Shown: piece by piece, positions 42,785-54,560 of the stretch
Numbering within the stretch: the stretch's first letter is position 1
How the letters are laid out: the number at the start of each line of letters is the position of its first letter
Assembly (NCBI GenBank): GCA_004194705.1
Contig: SADC01001177.1
Location: forward strand, 558,001 to 622,000
Length of the DNA stretch: 64,000 nucleotides
Source: Ditylenchus dipsaci
Lineage: Eukaryota > Nematoda > Chromadorea > Rhabditida > Anguinidae
Direction of reading: 5' to 3'
The notes under the pieces: generated by a model
Databases searched by the model: none
The model's input: the letters and a program-made list of their open reading frames with translations, nothing else
What the model was told of the DNA's origin: nothing
Translations under genes and position numbers: made by a program

Positions 42785-44643
42785 AGACTTCGGCCTTTTG
42801 CTCTTCTTTGGCTCTCTGCATCTCAATTCTTTTTGGCTTGGATCATTGCTCGGCGCTTTTCGTCCATCTCTTTGGTTCGCTTCCAGGCTGCCTTGCGTTG
42901 CTTCTCCCTCTCATCATTTTCTGGGTTAAGCTTGATACCAGGCGCTGAGAAGAAACGAATCTGCTGCTTCCGGCTTCATTCGAACACTAGAGGACATCAG
43001 CGACGGGGTTGAGGAACGCGTCTGTTTCGGCACCTGCCAGCCAGCCATCTGCATTCGTCTACTTGTTCGAAACACTTGCGAATGTCATCCAGCTGTGCGT
43101 TCACCAGACACCACAGACCAACAGATCATTGAGTGTTGTTAGCTTGGCATCTGCAGCAGGCATCTACATCATAATGTCAGGTTAAAGTTAGAGGCAAGAG
43201 CAACCTTACCATATAACTTCCAGTTGTTTTCGAGATTGAGCCATCCGCTTTTCGCACAGCAAATCGGTATGTCCATATGCAACACGCACAATTTCGGCGA
43301 CCTAGTAGAAAAGAAGCATGATAATTCAGACAAGAACAAAGATAGAAACCTCATCAGGAAGAAACTTTTCTTTCTCCAGAAGAATACCAGCCTTTCTAAG
43401 TGAGATTGAGTACTGAAAGCACACTGTTCACCAAATTTTTAAGTCGTCTCCATTCGTGCCGGTCTCCGTCAACAAAGTCAGCACTTTGAAAGAGTAGCTT
43501 GAGATGCTTTCCAGCCGGAGATCTAGAACCGACAATAAACTACAATATAATGCATATGTCAAAACGCACCAGAAGGAATTCAATAAAATAGAATATCATG
43601 AATCTACAACGTGTCCTGTCCTTGTTGCTTAATTCCCTCCTCTGACTAGCAACAGACAGCTTGCTGGACGGACTGCACCAATTGCTGCGCCGACGGCTAG
43701 CTTGCAGGCTCACTTTCTCAGGCGATTTTCTAATGCACATTGGGACGAAAGACAGAGAGTATCTGAAAAAGTCACATAAATGGAGTCTACGAAGCCAAAA
43801 TACACATCCAATGCATCCATGGATAATAGATGAAACACGACCTGAAAAATCTTTCACGTCAATACAGATAAAGCTTCATGGAGTCACCAGCTTACTCAGG
43901 TGGATCCTCTTCTTTTCACATTCAGACTGGAAATTTGTGAGATTAGGACTACTAGCAGACAGAAGTATTTAAATAACCTTCAGAAATTCTTTGGCAGGAG
44001 TCCAAAAAATATCTTCTTCTTTGCCAACAACCAATTCGATGCTGTGCCTGCTTTCCTTAGTATCTTTCTTCAGCTGCATGACTCTTTCTGTAAAGTAAAC
44101 TCTTACGAAGAAACTAAGGGGAGCCTTAAATGATATCCTGTCGCTTTGCAGCATCTTCAGTCTTGTCCAAAGAAGACGAATTGATAGCACATGCCAGCTT
44201 TGACTTGCTTCGGAAACAGGAGGACGACCGTAGCAATTTTCCTCTTTATTTCTTTCGCGAATGACCGGGGTGGATGCAACAGTACTTGCTTTCGATTGAC
44301 TTGAAAACTGGCTTGCGACTGCTCCCTTCCACGGCTTCTTGTCTCTGGACGGCGGCCGACTGCTTCACAGACCCTTTTCGGAGAAGGCGTGGACGGTCAA
44401 GAAATCCGTTCTCCTTATCTTCTGGCTTCATTGCAGACGCTGAAGCAGCTGACACTGCGATTCTCGCTCTGGCTTGCTGAAATGTAGAGGAGGAACTTCA
44501 TTAACGGCTTCTTTCCTGCCACGGTTGAAGAAAGAAACGAGACAAGGAGCGAAGATTGTAAAGAGTGGACGAAAGGCTTCAGCCGGCTCATTTACTACTA
44601 TATTCTTTTGCTTTGCTTTCTTTCTTTCTGTTTGATGATCCAT
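42785..44643 (-). pseudogene. GKAP/DLGAP (HURP)-like pseudogene
   Basis: Minus-strand fragments, in shifting frames, read in order: MDHQTERKKAKQKN (from 44643), MKPEDKENGFLDRPRL (about 44425), KESRHSIELVVGKEEDIFWT (about 44065), SRRRSNWCSPSSKLSVASQR (about 43690). Then come KAGILLEKEKFLPDE joined over an intron to VAEIVRVAYGHTDLLCEKRM (about 43300), VNAQLDDIRKCFEQVDECRW (about 43080) and KLNPENDEREKQRKAAWKRT (about 42930). The EIV.VAYG.TDLL.EKR.AQ and LDDIRKCFEQ pieces match the pattern of the guanylate-kinase-associated (GKAP) domain, as in mitotic HURP/DLGAP5. At least four frame changes and an internal stop make it non-functional as read, unless they are sequence errors. It lies directly upstream of duplication copy 2. 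Confidence 0.5.
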
Positions 44644-44789
44644 TTTTTGAGCTCTAAAAAATATATCCACTCAGGTTACAACAGATCGACCATCGTACAG
44701 ATACAGCACAATACATAGATTGACTTCAAAATAACACAACAAGCTATCCAGGACCAGATAAAAACAAGCTAAATAACTTTTAGCCAATG

Positions 44790-45120
44790 ACTAGTCTTAA
44801 GCCCCCCGCATGCGCGCGGCCAGCTCGGGCATCCAATTCTTCTCTTTCTTCCTTTATCCCCACCTTCTACACCCCTCCAACATTCTTATTGAGAGGTATT
44901 AAAGAAGTATTGAAGAGACCTGAAGATTGTACAAAATCCAGATTAGTAAAACCCTATATGATGATTGAATGTTGAATAGTGAAGAGTTGTACAGAAAGGC
45001 TTGTATGATGACTGCTGCCCAGTAGTGGGTTGTGGGCCTGTGAATGATAGGGATAAGAATGTTAGAACGGTAAGCAGAAAAATGAAGTTTTATTAAACAA
45101 ATGGCAGAAGAGAATGTTGC
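44790..45120 (+). other. Non-duplicated insertion in copy 2, possible LINE 3' remnant
   Basis: A 62-codon ORF at 44787-44975 has no recognisable domain. The following tgctgcccagtagtgggttg resembles the 3' region of some non-LTR retrotransposons (..CCCAGCAGTGGG..). This is a weak resemblance only. Confidence 0.25.
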
Positions 45121-45129
45121 TCAGACTGT

Positions 45130-46245
45130 TGAGTCATGAGAACGGATGGATAATTAATCCACTCAAATGGGATGAATGAATAATATTGGCAAGTTGAATC
45201 GATTGAAGTAGATGAATAGACCAATCATCGTGTTGAATCGATTTAAAGTGGATGGATGTAACAATCCAGCCAGTTGAAATCGATTCAAAGGCTGGATTGA
45301 CCAATCCAAGCCATTTTAATTATTAAAATAGATTAGGTGACCAATTAACCAGTTGAATCGATTCAAATCAATGTGATTGACCAATCAATGCAGTTGAACC
45401 CGATTCAATGGATGAATTGGACCAATCAACCAGCTGAATCCATTCAAATGGTTGAATTGATCAACCAGCAATTGAATCAAATAACAATGGTTGGATCACC
45501 AAACCAGCTAGTTGAATCGACTCAAATGGTGCATTGACCAATCCACCGTTGAACCGATTCAAATGGATGAATTGACCGATCAACCAGCCTGAATCAATTT
45601 CAATGGTGAAAGACCATCAGCAGTGAACGATTCAAATGAATGGAGACCAATCCAGCCATTTAATCGACTCAAATGGTTGAATTGACCGTCCAGCCATTGA
45701 ACCGATTCAAATGGATGAATTGACCAATCAAGCCAGCTGAAATCACTTCAAAATGGTTGAATCAATTCAAATGGTTGGATTCACAATCCAGCCAGTTGAA
45801 TCGTTTCAAATGGTGAATTGACCAATCCTAGCCAATAGAACGATCAAGTGGATGGATTGACTATCAAAGCGCCAGCTGAATCAATTCAAATGGATAACTG
45901 ATCAATCCAGCCAGTTTGAATCAATCACAATGGTTGGATGACCAATCCAGCCCGTTGAATCGATAAAAGGATAATTGATCATTCCAGCCAGCTTTACTTG
46001 ATTCAAATAGTAAATTGACCGTCCAGCCAGTAAAATTGAATTCGAATGAAGAATCACATGAACTCAGTCCGTTGAATAGATTCAACCATGATATCATCAT
46101 GATAATTGGCGATTCAAACCAGGTGAATCGATCTAACCAGATGGTTCCAATACAACTGGACTGACCAATCAACTGGATTGATTCAACCAGCTGAACTAGA
46201 TAAATCAACCAGCGAATAAATACAATTGTACGACCAACCAATTAA
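45130..46245. repeat. Minisatellite, about 39-bp unit with TTGAATCGATTCAA palindrome
   Basis: Around 28 diverged units of type agttgaatcgattcaaatgg + atgaattgaccaatcaacc. Units contain the 14-bp palindrome TTGAATCGATTCAA. Many units carry single-base indels, so the array cannot code. Confidence 0.9.
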
Positions 46246-46696
46246 TTTAGCCACAGCTGACGACACCACCCACCACAGCACAAACTAAGAATGAATGAAC
46301 AGACTGACACAATGCTTATATACCCCAAATGACTACGAAATAATTTTTTGTCTCGAAAGGAAATGATTTTCAAACGCAATTGTGTCCGGACACACAGACA
46401 GACAGACAGAACGACACTCCTTTAGTAGTAGGACAGGGGTACTGGACACAATGCAAGAAAAATTTGAAACTCCTTGCGAAGGATAGAAGTAACAAAGAAT
46501 AGATCTTTTCAGAGAAGTGATGCAATTCTCAGCGTCAGGTAATTCTGCTGACTTTTTCGTAAATGTTAGGCTTGAGTTCGAGTTCGGATTTTAAGTGCAA
46601 GAACCCGCTTATCCGAGCTCTAACCGAACTCAAACCGAAGAACGTGAACAAGCTTAACACCTTGTCCAAATTCTTCAAAATGAGATGCTTATTTTG

Positions 46697-46756
46697 TAAA
46701 AGGGACGTTTCGCCCCCTTGGACAAATGTCCAAAAGGGGCGAAACGTCTAGCACCC
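46697..46756. mobile_element. 60-bp MITE (GGGACGTTTCGCCCC) inserted in duplication copy 2
   Basis: Inverted arms gggacgtttcgcccc and ggggcgaaacgtc are flanked by ttattttg (46689-46696) and ttatttg (46757-46763). Copy 1 has the unoccupied site attattttgctagcg at 291-305, so both the limits and the roughly 8-bp duplication are supported directly. Confidence 0.8.
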
Positions 46757-47033
46757 TTATTTGCTAGCGTTCCATATTTAAGTGCCGTCAACTTCCCTAA
46801 ATACACCGAACAATTCAGGTCTAGATGGTTCTGAAAATTCTATTCAATGGTCGGCAGGAAGAAAAACTGGCGAATTCTTGTTCCTAAGTTCAATCAGGAA
46901 GTAATACAGACTCTGAATTTTACCCTCTCTTTGTAGTCACCTGTGTTTAGGCTCTGAACTCAGCCCTTAATTAAGTCATTCTCTTTATTTTTATTGGCAA
47001 TTTGTTTAGCTTCGTGCACTGAATGATCAGAAG

Positions 47034-48598
47034 GACCGGACAGGGAATATTCCATCATCGCAAATGAAAGAGGTCGAAGCAAAAATTTCTCAGAAGATGG
47101 CAATTTGAAATCTATTGATCTCGAGGAATATGCATAAAAATTTAAAGTTTAGAGAGAGTTAACTCTTTTGCTGACTCATTCTCAAGCCTATTTTAAGATC
47201 AGCGCGATGTCACTGCTGGCTAACATTCGCTCAGCTTGTCAAAGAAATCAAGTGGGGCTGGATCAAGACTTAAAAGCCATCGCGAAAGCATCCAGCTTGC
47301 TAAGGAATTGCTGCAAGGCTCTCAAATCGTCAATGAAAACAAGCTGAAATTGGAACATGACTCTTCCAAGCAAAAGCCCATATATGTAAGATGTTTCTGT
47401 TCTATTTCTGTCCGCTCAAGTTCAACTATTTATATATGTTAAGATGTTGAATAAGCGCAGATGTGGCAAAAAAACAAGAGCGATTTGCAGTTTGGGATGA
47501 GAAGAGTTGAGCTGACCCTCGCTTTGAAGATCCTTGCTGCAGAGTATGTGTTGTCGAATTAAGCGTCAAGTTCTGCCACCAGAGCCGTTCGGATTTTCTT
47601 TTACTTTGCATTGTCCATCTGTTGATTTGTGTGGCCAATCGTATTTAGGGCAGCATATGCACAAAACAGTAGAGAAGCTGTTTGAGAACGTCTGTCCTAC
47701 CCTGCGTCGAAATCGAAGCCAAATAACATAAACACCGGACGAAGGCTAATAACGGGGACCTCAATAACACTAGCGCCTAAACTTTATTATAAGTTGTTTG
47801 AATTTCAGAAAGTCGTCAAAATTATGGATCAATGCTACAAGCCAGCGTCTCCAACTACGGAACCACCAAAAAGCAATTGAAAGTATCTTTGATTGTGCGG
47901 AGATTCACTGAGAACTGGGCCATCTGATGTCGATTCGGATGGGCGCTGCGGGGGGGGGAGGGCTGTGATCTATATTAAATCTCCGAAGATTGACTATCAC
48001 GATACTATGTTAATTTGACGGTTTTTGCCTCTATCACCCTTTATTAGACGGGAATCTAGTAGACGCCACAAACCGAGAGATCTTCCGTGTTGAGTAACGA
48101 GGGAAACGCTAAAAAGCCTGCCCAAAGCCAATTCTCTCTGCCATGAGGATACTAAAGGGGTCCAAACGTCCCAAAAAAACAGCGCGCGATATTCGATGTG
48201 TGAGAGTTCACAAAAGTTAGTCAGTCCCAGTCTATGGTGTGTTACAAGTGGCGCGTTTGGTCATTAAAGCAGCTCAGTGCTTCGCGCCTGCTCAGTCAAT
48301 TGCCAAAGGAAAACTGTCAGTGGCAACAACATAGCTGCAGGTCGATGTGGACAGAGGCGAAGCAAATTATCTATAGTCGTCGTGAAATAAGATAATGTCA
48401 GACATCCCGAGGAATTCCGAGCTCAATAACGATTTAGTCAATGCTCTAAGTGTGGTCGAACCAATCATAGGACCTGAAGACTGCAGAGATTTCAAAAAGA
48501 GGGGCGACAGAGTGAATGAAGTTCGGAAGAGGCGCCGTCAGATTATTAAATCCCTGAGTCGTTATGATGTAGTAAAAATTATTTGGTTTCCTTGTTAG
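47034..48598 (+). pseudogene. Coiled-coil / CCHC zinc-knuckle gene, copy 2 (frame-disrupted)
   Basis: Exon equivalents are 47198-47385, 47461-~47543, 47809-48008 (with about 55 foreign bases near 47941-47995) and 48048-48598. The first zinc knuckle is frame-broken (tgttacaagtggcgcgtttgg lacks two bases compared with copy 1). In the second knuckle only the end DCRDFKKRGDRVNEVRKRRR remains in one frame. Its C-terminus stays open to IIKSLSRYDVV, suggesting the intact gene ended beyond the stop seen in copy 1. Confidence 0.6.
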
Positions 48599-48856
48599 TT
48601 GTGCTTGTGTGATAAACGTATGTTGCGCAATAGGTTTGGTGACTCTAATTTGCAGATTATTGTGAGGGGGTTTTGTCTGGCCGAGATCGTGCCAAATTTT
48701 TCACGTATGTGCACGAATACCGTAAGACTCGAAAATTTAAGGTGTAACGTTTCGCCAATGTAAATTTTGCCAATAAAGATCATTTCGCTAACTGCATCTT
48801 TCGCCAATAAGAATTCTTCGCCAATGCATCTTTCGCCAATAGCTTCCTCTCAGATA

Positions 48857-49096
48857 CCGTTTATCTCTATCAAACGGGCAATTCTCTAATGAACCGGCCC
48901 CTCGACTTTGAAGGTTATTCACAGCGCAGAGCAAATATTGGTAAAGCATTTTTTGCAATTTCTTAACTCCCACGAGCTCTACCGATTGCACTTTTTAGAT
49001 TTCGGTTGGTACCCGAAAATATTGAGATAGACATCAAAATTTCCGATTCGAGGTGAAAAAAAAAACGGGCCATGCCCGTTTAATAAAGATATACGG
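48857..49096. mobile_element. CCGTATTT-family MITE, copy 5
   Basis: TA then ccgtttatctctatcaaacg at 48857; the right end aataaagatatacgg stops at 49096 before TA. Subterminal words aaacgggc/gcccgttt are inverted. It has the same interior as the 28.77-kb copy. Confidence 0.75.
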
Positions 49097-49134
49097 TACT
49101 CTTATTTGGTAAATAAGCAGTAGAAGTTAAATGT

Positions 49135-49490
49135 GATCAAATTCTTTGAATATCGGGCAAGAGTTCATTCTACGGCCTAGCTCAAAAATGCTAAAATCGT
49201 GTTTTCGGCGTTTTAGCATCTGAAAAGTGCAGAAAGGTGTTTTAGGGCCTGGCCGAGCATTTTTAATAGAAACAAAATCACCAAAATTTGAACTTTTTAC
49301 TTTGGGAACCAAGTAACTTAAGCCATAAGGTACGTGGATAGTCAAAATGTAGTGGTTAGGTATTCTAGTATGTTTTTTTTCGACTGGAGCTTGACAAAAC
49401 ACTCTATAGGCATTTTGTGATCAAAAGTCTTGCCTCGTAATTATGTCTCAGGTAAGGGAGTGCGCGCATCTCTAACCAACCAAGCCCCCC
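49135..49490. repeat. Foldback family A, copy at 49.1 kb
   Basis: Homologous to 3225-3560: cctagctcaaaaatgctaaa, ggcctggccgagcattttta, then cattttgtgatcaaaagtct and ggtaagggagtgcgcgcatc. Only the left half is preserved. Confidence 0.8.
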
Positions 49491-49768
49491 CCAAAATGTT
49501 GCAAGTATTCGCTTAATTTTCCAAAATAAGCCTTTAAATATGAGGTTTATTTACACTAAAACCCCAAAATTTTCTTAAAACTACTAGGTTAATTTATAAT
49601 GATACGGAGTACTGAAAGACCAGCGACACTATAGAACGCTGAGTGAAAATATCACCGACAATTTATTTTATGAAGATAACTCGGAGATAAAGCGATAAAA
49701 CGTGACTTTGCCTAGCGCTTTTCAATTTTCTTTTTGTTCAAATTTTTAAAATTTCAGACGCAATTACC

Positions 49769-50065
49769 GTATCTTCTCTAATAGAAGCCCCAGGTTACTA
49801 TTTTTGGATCGCCGAAAATCTAAATTTGAAATTCGATCTCAAAATTTTGTGTGCTCCATAGGGTTGTCGAATCGAACGTTCGATTTCAAACATTGTTCGA
49901 AATGTTCGAGATTTTTCGAACGTTCGACTTCGAACCGAATGTTCGTTCGAAAATTTCGAACGTTGACAACCCTAGTGCTCCACCAATTCGATTTATCATT
50001 CTCTCAGAAAATGTCTTTTTAATATTTGGATCCAGAAAATCTGGAGCATGGAAAAGAAGGAGCAC
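49769..50065. mobile_element. CCGTATTT-family MITE, left part, split by a hAT MITE
   Basis: TA then ccgtatcttctctaatagaa at 49769, with the family interior ttgaaattcgatctcaaaat. The 49859-49974 element is inserted into it. No right end is found. Confidence 0.65.
49859..49974. mobile_element. hAT MITE with TTCGAACGTTCG motif, 8-bp TSD
   Basis: The ends TAGGGTTGTC and GACAACCCTA are flanked by perfect gtgctcca (49851-49858, 49975-49982). The 116-bp element is filled with ttcgaacgttcg-type words. Confidence 0.93.
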
Positions 50066-50140
50066 AGTCAGTATAAATCTTTTTTGTATCGTGAATTTAA
50101 ATTTTTGCAGTCAAGTTTAAATCATAAAAGTGGTTTATAA

Positions 50141-50295
50141 GGCGACCAGACATTTTCTACTATTAGTAAAATTTGTCGCGCGACATTTTCTACTATTTTG
50201 TAATCAAATTCGGTTGTTTCACCCGAATTTCATTAAAAAATAGCAGAAAATGTCGCGCGACAAATTCTACTAATAGTAGAAAATGTCTGGTCGCC
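50141..50295. repeat. 155-bp near-perfect palindrome
   Basis: ggcgaccagacattttctac at 50141 and its exact complement ending at 50295; arms are at least 65 bases with cgcgcgaca words. No convincing TSD. Confidence 0.85.
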
Positions 50296-50499
50296 GTATT
50301 AAGCAAGTCGAGTACGCTGAGCACGATTTCGTTGTCAGAATTTAGGTGTTGCCTATTTAAAATTATTCAGCTATGTGTTTGACCATTTGGAAAAGTTAGC
50401 CTTAGGTCATGTACAATTCAAGCTGTGCATCGATTGATTGGGTTTTTATTCATTTCTTAATTTTATTAACAATAGTAGTAAGTTCAGAAATATAGTGCG

Positions 50500-50700
50500 G
50501 CGCCTATAGGCGCATGTTGCACTATTGAGGGGAACCCAGGATGAGAATAGTTAGAAGAAGGTAAGCCAGAAAGAGGGTAGCCAAGGGGAGGACACCCAGG
50601 AAAGCGTAGGCAAGAGGGGTAGCCAGGCGGGGTAGTCAGGAACCAGGTAGTTAAGAAGGGGTATCCAGGAAGGGATACTGACTCTTTAAAACTCAATAAG
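50500..50700. repeat. Purine-rich motif block (GGGTAGCCAGGAAG)
   Basis: Words such as ggtagccaaggggagg, ggggtagccaggcgg and ggtatccaggaaggg recur over 200 bases. The limits are undefined. Confidence 0.5.
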
Positions 50701-50798
50701 CACTTAATAAAATAGAAGTTTTTGACAAACAAATGGCTAAAATGTACTTTATTTCAAAAATGTATTTTAAATTTTGGAGTTTGCGAGCGTATTAAAAC

Positions 50799-53091
50799 TA
50801 GAGATGGGCATTTGCGTTTGCCCAATACCAATACCAATATTTTTTGGCCCTCTCTAGACCCAATACCAATACCAATATTTCAAAGATGTGGACCCAATAT
50901 ATTGCTCAATACCAATATTTTTTCAAAAGTCTATTTTTTACCAAAATATTGAAAAAAGTCCCTAATTCAGTCTTATCTCGATTTAGTAACACACTGGAAC
51001 TGAATTTTTGGCCTAAAAAAACGAAAATTTATTTATTTCGGTTTTTATTAGGTTATTAGTTGAAATGTGCTCGGAAATCGAATAATCGAGCATTTTTAAA
51101 CTCAAGTTTTTACGAATTAAATTTCGGACGATCTGAATTTCGGACTAATTAACATTGGGGGATCGGATTTTGGACGAAAAATTAATGTCATTGCACCCAG
51201 CTGTCGAATGTGGGAGAAATCATTTGAAATAAATCTTGTTATGGTGTTGCATAATTGTGGAAAAGAAAAACTCTATTTTGTCGAAAAAAATCACTTCTGG
51301 GTCACTTTCTGGGTCAGAACTTCTGACATTAGTTTTTTATAATCACCAAAAAATTTTGAGTATAGGAAAGTATTTTCGTTAAAGGGGCGTGTACTTTAGG
51401 TGGCTATAAGTGAAAACACCCGTCAAAATATGTAAATCTCCCGTCAAATTTATTTTTATCCCGTCAAATTCAAATTTCAAACAAATTATGTGAATCTCCC
51501 GTCAAATATGTAAATCTCCCGTCAAATTATTTTTATCCCGTCAAATTCAAATTTCAAACAAATTATGTGAATCTCCCGTCAAAATATGTAAATCTCCCGT
51601 CAAATTTAAATTTTAGTAAAATACTGCATTAAATTTCGTGGGAATTCAAATTTTCTAGTCAGAAAATAACTTGGATTGCTCAGAATCCCACCCCGGAATG
51701 GCCAGAAGCCCCTGAAAGTTGGTTTTTTGGGGGTTTACTAAAGAGGCAGTAAACTTTTTGCGAAAATTCGATTGAGCGGATCAGATTTCCAGTCAGATGC
51801 GCTAAATCGTTCAGAATTCCAGTTTTTGGTGGTTTGAGTGGTTCAGGGTGAAATTCTGAGCGATTTAGCGCATCTGACTGGAAATCTGATCCGCTCAATC
51901 GAATTTTTGCAAAAAGTTCACTCCCTTTAGTAAACCCCAAAAAACCAACTTTCAGGGGCTTCTGGCCATTCCGGGGTGGGATTCTGAGCAATCCAAGTTA
52001 TTTTCTGACTAGAAAATTTGAATTCCCACGAAATTTAATGCAGTATTTTACTAAAAATTTAAATTTGACGGGAGATTTACATATTTTGACGGGAGATTCA
52101 CATAATTTGTTTGAAATTTGAATTTGACGGATAAAAAATAAATTTGACGGGAGATTTACATATTTGACGGGTGTTTTCAATTTGAGCCACTTTAGGTCCG
52201 GAATATTCGAAAATTTGTCTTGAGCGGAAATCCGGTAAAAACATATTTTTCATGAAATTTATCTCTCTACGAGAGTACTTCTCCAGCGTTGACCCTTCCA
52301 GGCAGAGCTCCGTGCTCCCTCTTTCTCTCAATCTTGGTAGAATATGCTTTAGTAAAAACTGGCCCTAGAGTTGAGAATGCAATTCTCAAATCATCAACGT
52401 CCATCTTTATCTATCTGGATTATGTTCTTGATTCGAGCGTGGTTTTCCACACTGGATATCATATAATGCGTGGTTCGCAGGCAAAGACTTCTTCGCAGAG
52501 ACAAGATCTGACTGTTTACCAGTCTAGCTGCAAGACTAACACCATCAGTCACATAAAAAAATGTCGCTTGTGGTTGTAAGAAGTTCCGAAATTAAAAAAT
52601 GAGTTTCCTCTGAAGCTATGCGGCAGTTGTTTTATTGCCTTGCCAATTTTAAAATAGTTGATGTAGTGATCCAGAAAATTGTGAGACTGTTGATATTTGC
52701 TGATAAAGATGGTGTTAAGAGGAAAAACAAATTTGTTTGCATTTTGTTTTTCCGCTCGAGATAACTTTTTAAATATTCCGAACCTAAAGTACACACCCCC
52801 TTCAAGTTTTTCTTTGAAAAAAAGACAATTTAACTGAATCAATGAAATAATAATAAATAAAATTGTTTAATGTCATCCATTAGGCCAAAAAATTGAGAAA
52901 ATATGAGTGAAAATTTGAAATTTCCATTAAAAAAATTTCATTATTTAGCACCCAATATCTTTGTCGAACCCAATACCAATACCAATATTTTCGAAAGTCA
53001 CCAACCAATATCCCAATACCAATATTAACGCCTTTATTTGACCCAATACCCCAATATCCCAATACCAATATATTGTTTGTTCCCATCTCTA
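50799..53091. mobile_element. hAT element, 2.3 kb, CCAATACCAATATT ends, 8-bp TSD
   Basis: The ends TAGAGATGGG and CCCATCTCTA are flanked by perfect attaaaac (50791-50798, 53092-53099). The subterminal regions (50818-50920, 52970-53070) consist of ccaataccaatatt words in inverted orientation. It has been invaded by the foldback at 51402-52188. No transposase domain remains recognisable; an ORF-like stretch on the minus strand near 52300-52420 (DDLRIAFSTLGPVFTKAYST) is unassigned. Confidence 0.93.
51402..52188. mobile_element. GGCT foldback element 2 (CCCGTCAAATATGTAAATCT motif), 9-bp TSD
   Basis: The ends GGCTATAAGTGAAAACACC and its partner are flanked by perfect actttaggt (51393-51401, 52189-52197). 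Each arm has an outer block of cccgtcaaatatgtaaatct words and an inner conserved part (ggattgctcagaatcccacc; cctgaaagttggttttttgg). The arms pair almost to the centre at about 51835. Confidence 0.93.
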
Positions 53092-53169
53092 ATTAAAACG
53101 CATTTAAAAAATGAAATAATTCTTTTTTGTATCCTTTTATTTATGCAAACAATGAAAAAAGCTTAAACT

Positions 53170-53427
53170 TCAGCGCTCAAAATTCACAACGAAAAAGTCC
53201 AAAAAATTTAAGCTAACAAAACAAATTACTGGACTGTCTGAATCATCACACAAATTATGATTTACCAAAAAAGAATTTAATTGGTTTTTTTCGTCAATTG
53301 TGCTGGTTTCTATTCTTCTCATCCTGAGTGTTTTGATTCCACATACAGACAACAAACTTTCCTGGGTTATCGCATTATCGAGTCTTTTAAAGATTTTTGA
53401 TGGCATTTCATTTTCAAATTTATCCAT
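53170..53427 (-). CDS. Unidentified exon-like ORF
   Basis: 85 codons, MDKFENEMPSKIFKRLDNAI..., polar with TLRMRRIETSTIDEKNQLNS, and no repeat sequence inside. It has coding-like composition but no clear splice partner or known domain. It begins just outside the 2.3-kb hAT element. Confidence 0.3.
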   Translation of the reverse strand: MDKFENEMPSKIFKRLDNAITQESLLSVCGIKTLRMRRIETSTIDEKNQLNSFLVNHNLCDDSDSPVICFVSLNFLDFFVVNFER

Positions 53428-53599
53428 CTTATTTCAAGCTCGAAATAATTAAGTGAGTTGAGGTGTGAAATTCCTAAAGATTCGACATTAGTTTTTTAAA
53501 ATAATATTGGTGTTATTTTGCTTTAAAAGACGCTTTCTGTGATTTTTCCAGAAGTCATTAAGAAACAGAAAATTCTGCCATATCTATCAATGGGTGCTT

Positions 53600-53795
53600 T
53601 GTTGCCTTGGTCCCCCCTGTTGTGGTTTTTTTTGTCAATATTTAGGCTAAGGCTCAGGCAAAGGTAGGCCAGCGTATGTTAGGAGTAACTTTAAAATAAG
53701 TGTAAAATACGTTTGAGTCCGTCCTGACATACGCTGGCCAACCCTTGCATAAGCCGTAAGCCTAAAAAGTCACCAAGGCGAAATTTTTCTTTTGG
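53600..53795. repeat. Family C palindrome, copy 3
   Basis: ccttggtcccccctgttgtg and its partner tcaccaaggc are inverted, with aggccagcgtatgttaggag and catacgctggcc, and the shared gtttgagtccgtcctgac. A relative at 54675-54880 keeps only the outer words (cttgctcccctggtg, caacagggggaccaag). Confidence 0.7.
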
Positions 53796-54479
53796 TTTAT
53801 TATGTTCTCTTACTAGCAAATCTGATATTTATAACAAATCATTTTTTGTTTATAATATGTGGTTACCTTTAATCATAATCAGGAAAATCGAGAGAAAAAA
53901 TATCGTATTTTTCTTTAATTTAATCTGTTGATTATTTCCTGTAAGAATCAGGTCAAGAAACACGAATATGCATTGGTTTTCAAAAATTGCTACAAAAAAT
54001 GGTCAGTCGTGGGGGCGTGGATCATGTATAGCCAAAAAACTATCGTTTTTTTTGGAAACGACTGGCAAAATAGGAGTCCTTCTGATTTTTTGGACCAGAT
54101 TGGCGAATTACATTTACAAGGAAACCGCCCGAACTGTACGATCAAATTCGCAAATTCTTAAAAACCCTCTTGTAGAGCATGGTCGATTTGCATGATGTAG
54201 CCAGAGTTATTTTGGCGGACAGCGACAACAATTTTTGAGTTCTAGGTAAAAAAAAAGGCGGAAACCCAAGAAAACTCAAATATTACTGATGCATGTCATT
54301 TTCACGCATCCTGAAATTTGAATTTTAAAAAAATTCTCAAAATTTCTTTTAGAACATCACTGTTCAACGTAAAACCGAAAAACAACATCAGATTTGCACT
54401 TGCAAACAAAAAACCGACAATTCGAGCACCAAAATATCCAAAATTGGCTTTCTTGTGTTTTCCGTTTTTTTTGACTTAC

Positions 54480-54560
54480 AGGGTGTCCCGAAAAAAATCA
54501 CTACGCTTCAAGGGCACCGTCCGGCAATTTTTTATTTTTTTTTCCGGCAATTTTTTCATA
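54480..54560. repeat. Solo mariner-type end (TACAGGGTGTCCCG)
   Basis: TA followed by CAGGGTGTCCCGAAAAAAAT is typical of Tc1/mariner termini. No complementary end was found nearby. Confidence 0.4.

Larger units (their letters stand above)
44751..48855 (+). repeat. Segmental duplication, copy 2
   Basis: Copy of 1-2653 in the same orientation. It is expanded by insertion of 44790-46490 (non-homologous ORF stretch plus minisatellite) and of a small MITE at 46697-46756, and it lacks about 220 bases present in copy 1. One-base deletions relative to copy 1 are frequent. It ends where a CCGTATTT-family MITE begins. Confidence 0.92.

Noticed and set aside
44787..46245. Long ORFs in the minisatellite, such as 45921-46241
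   Set aside because: Repeat-derived reading frame with no coding evidence; units carry frequent indels.
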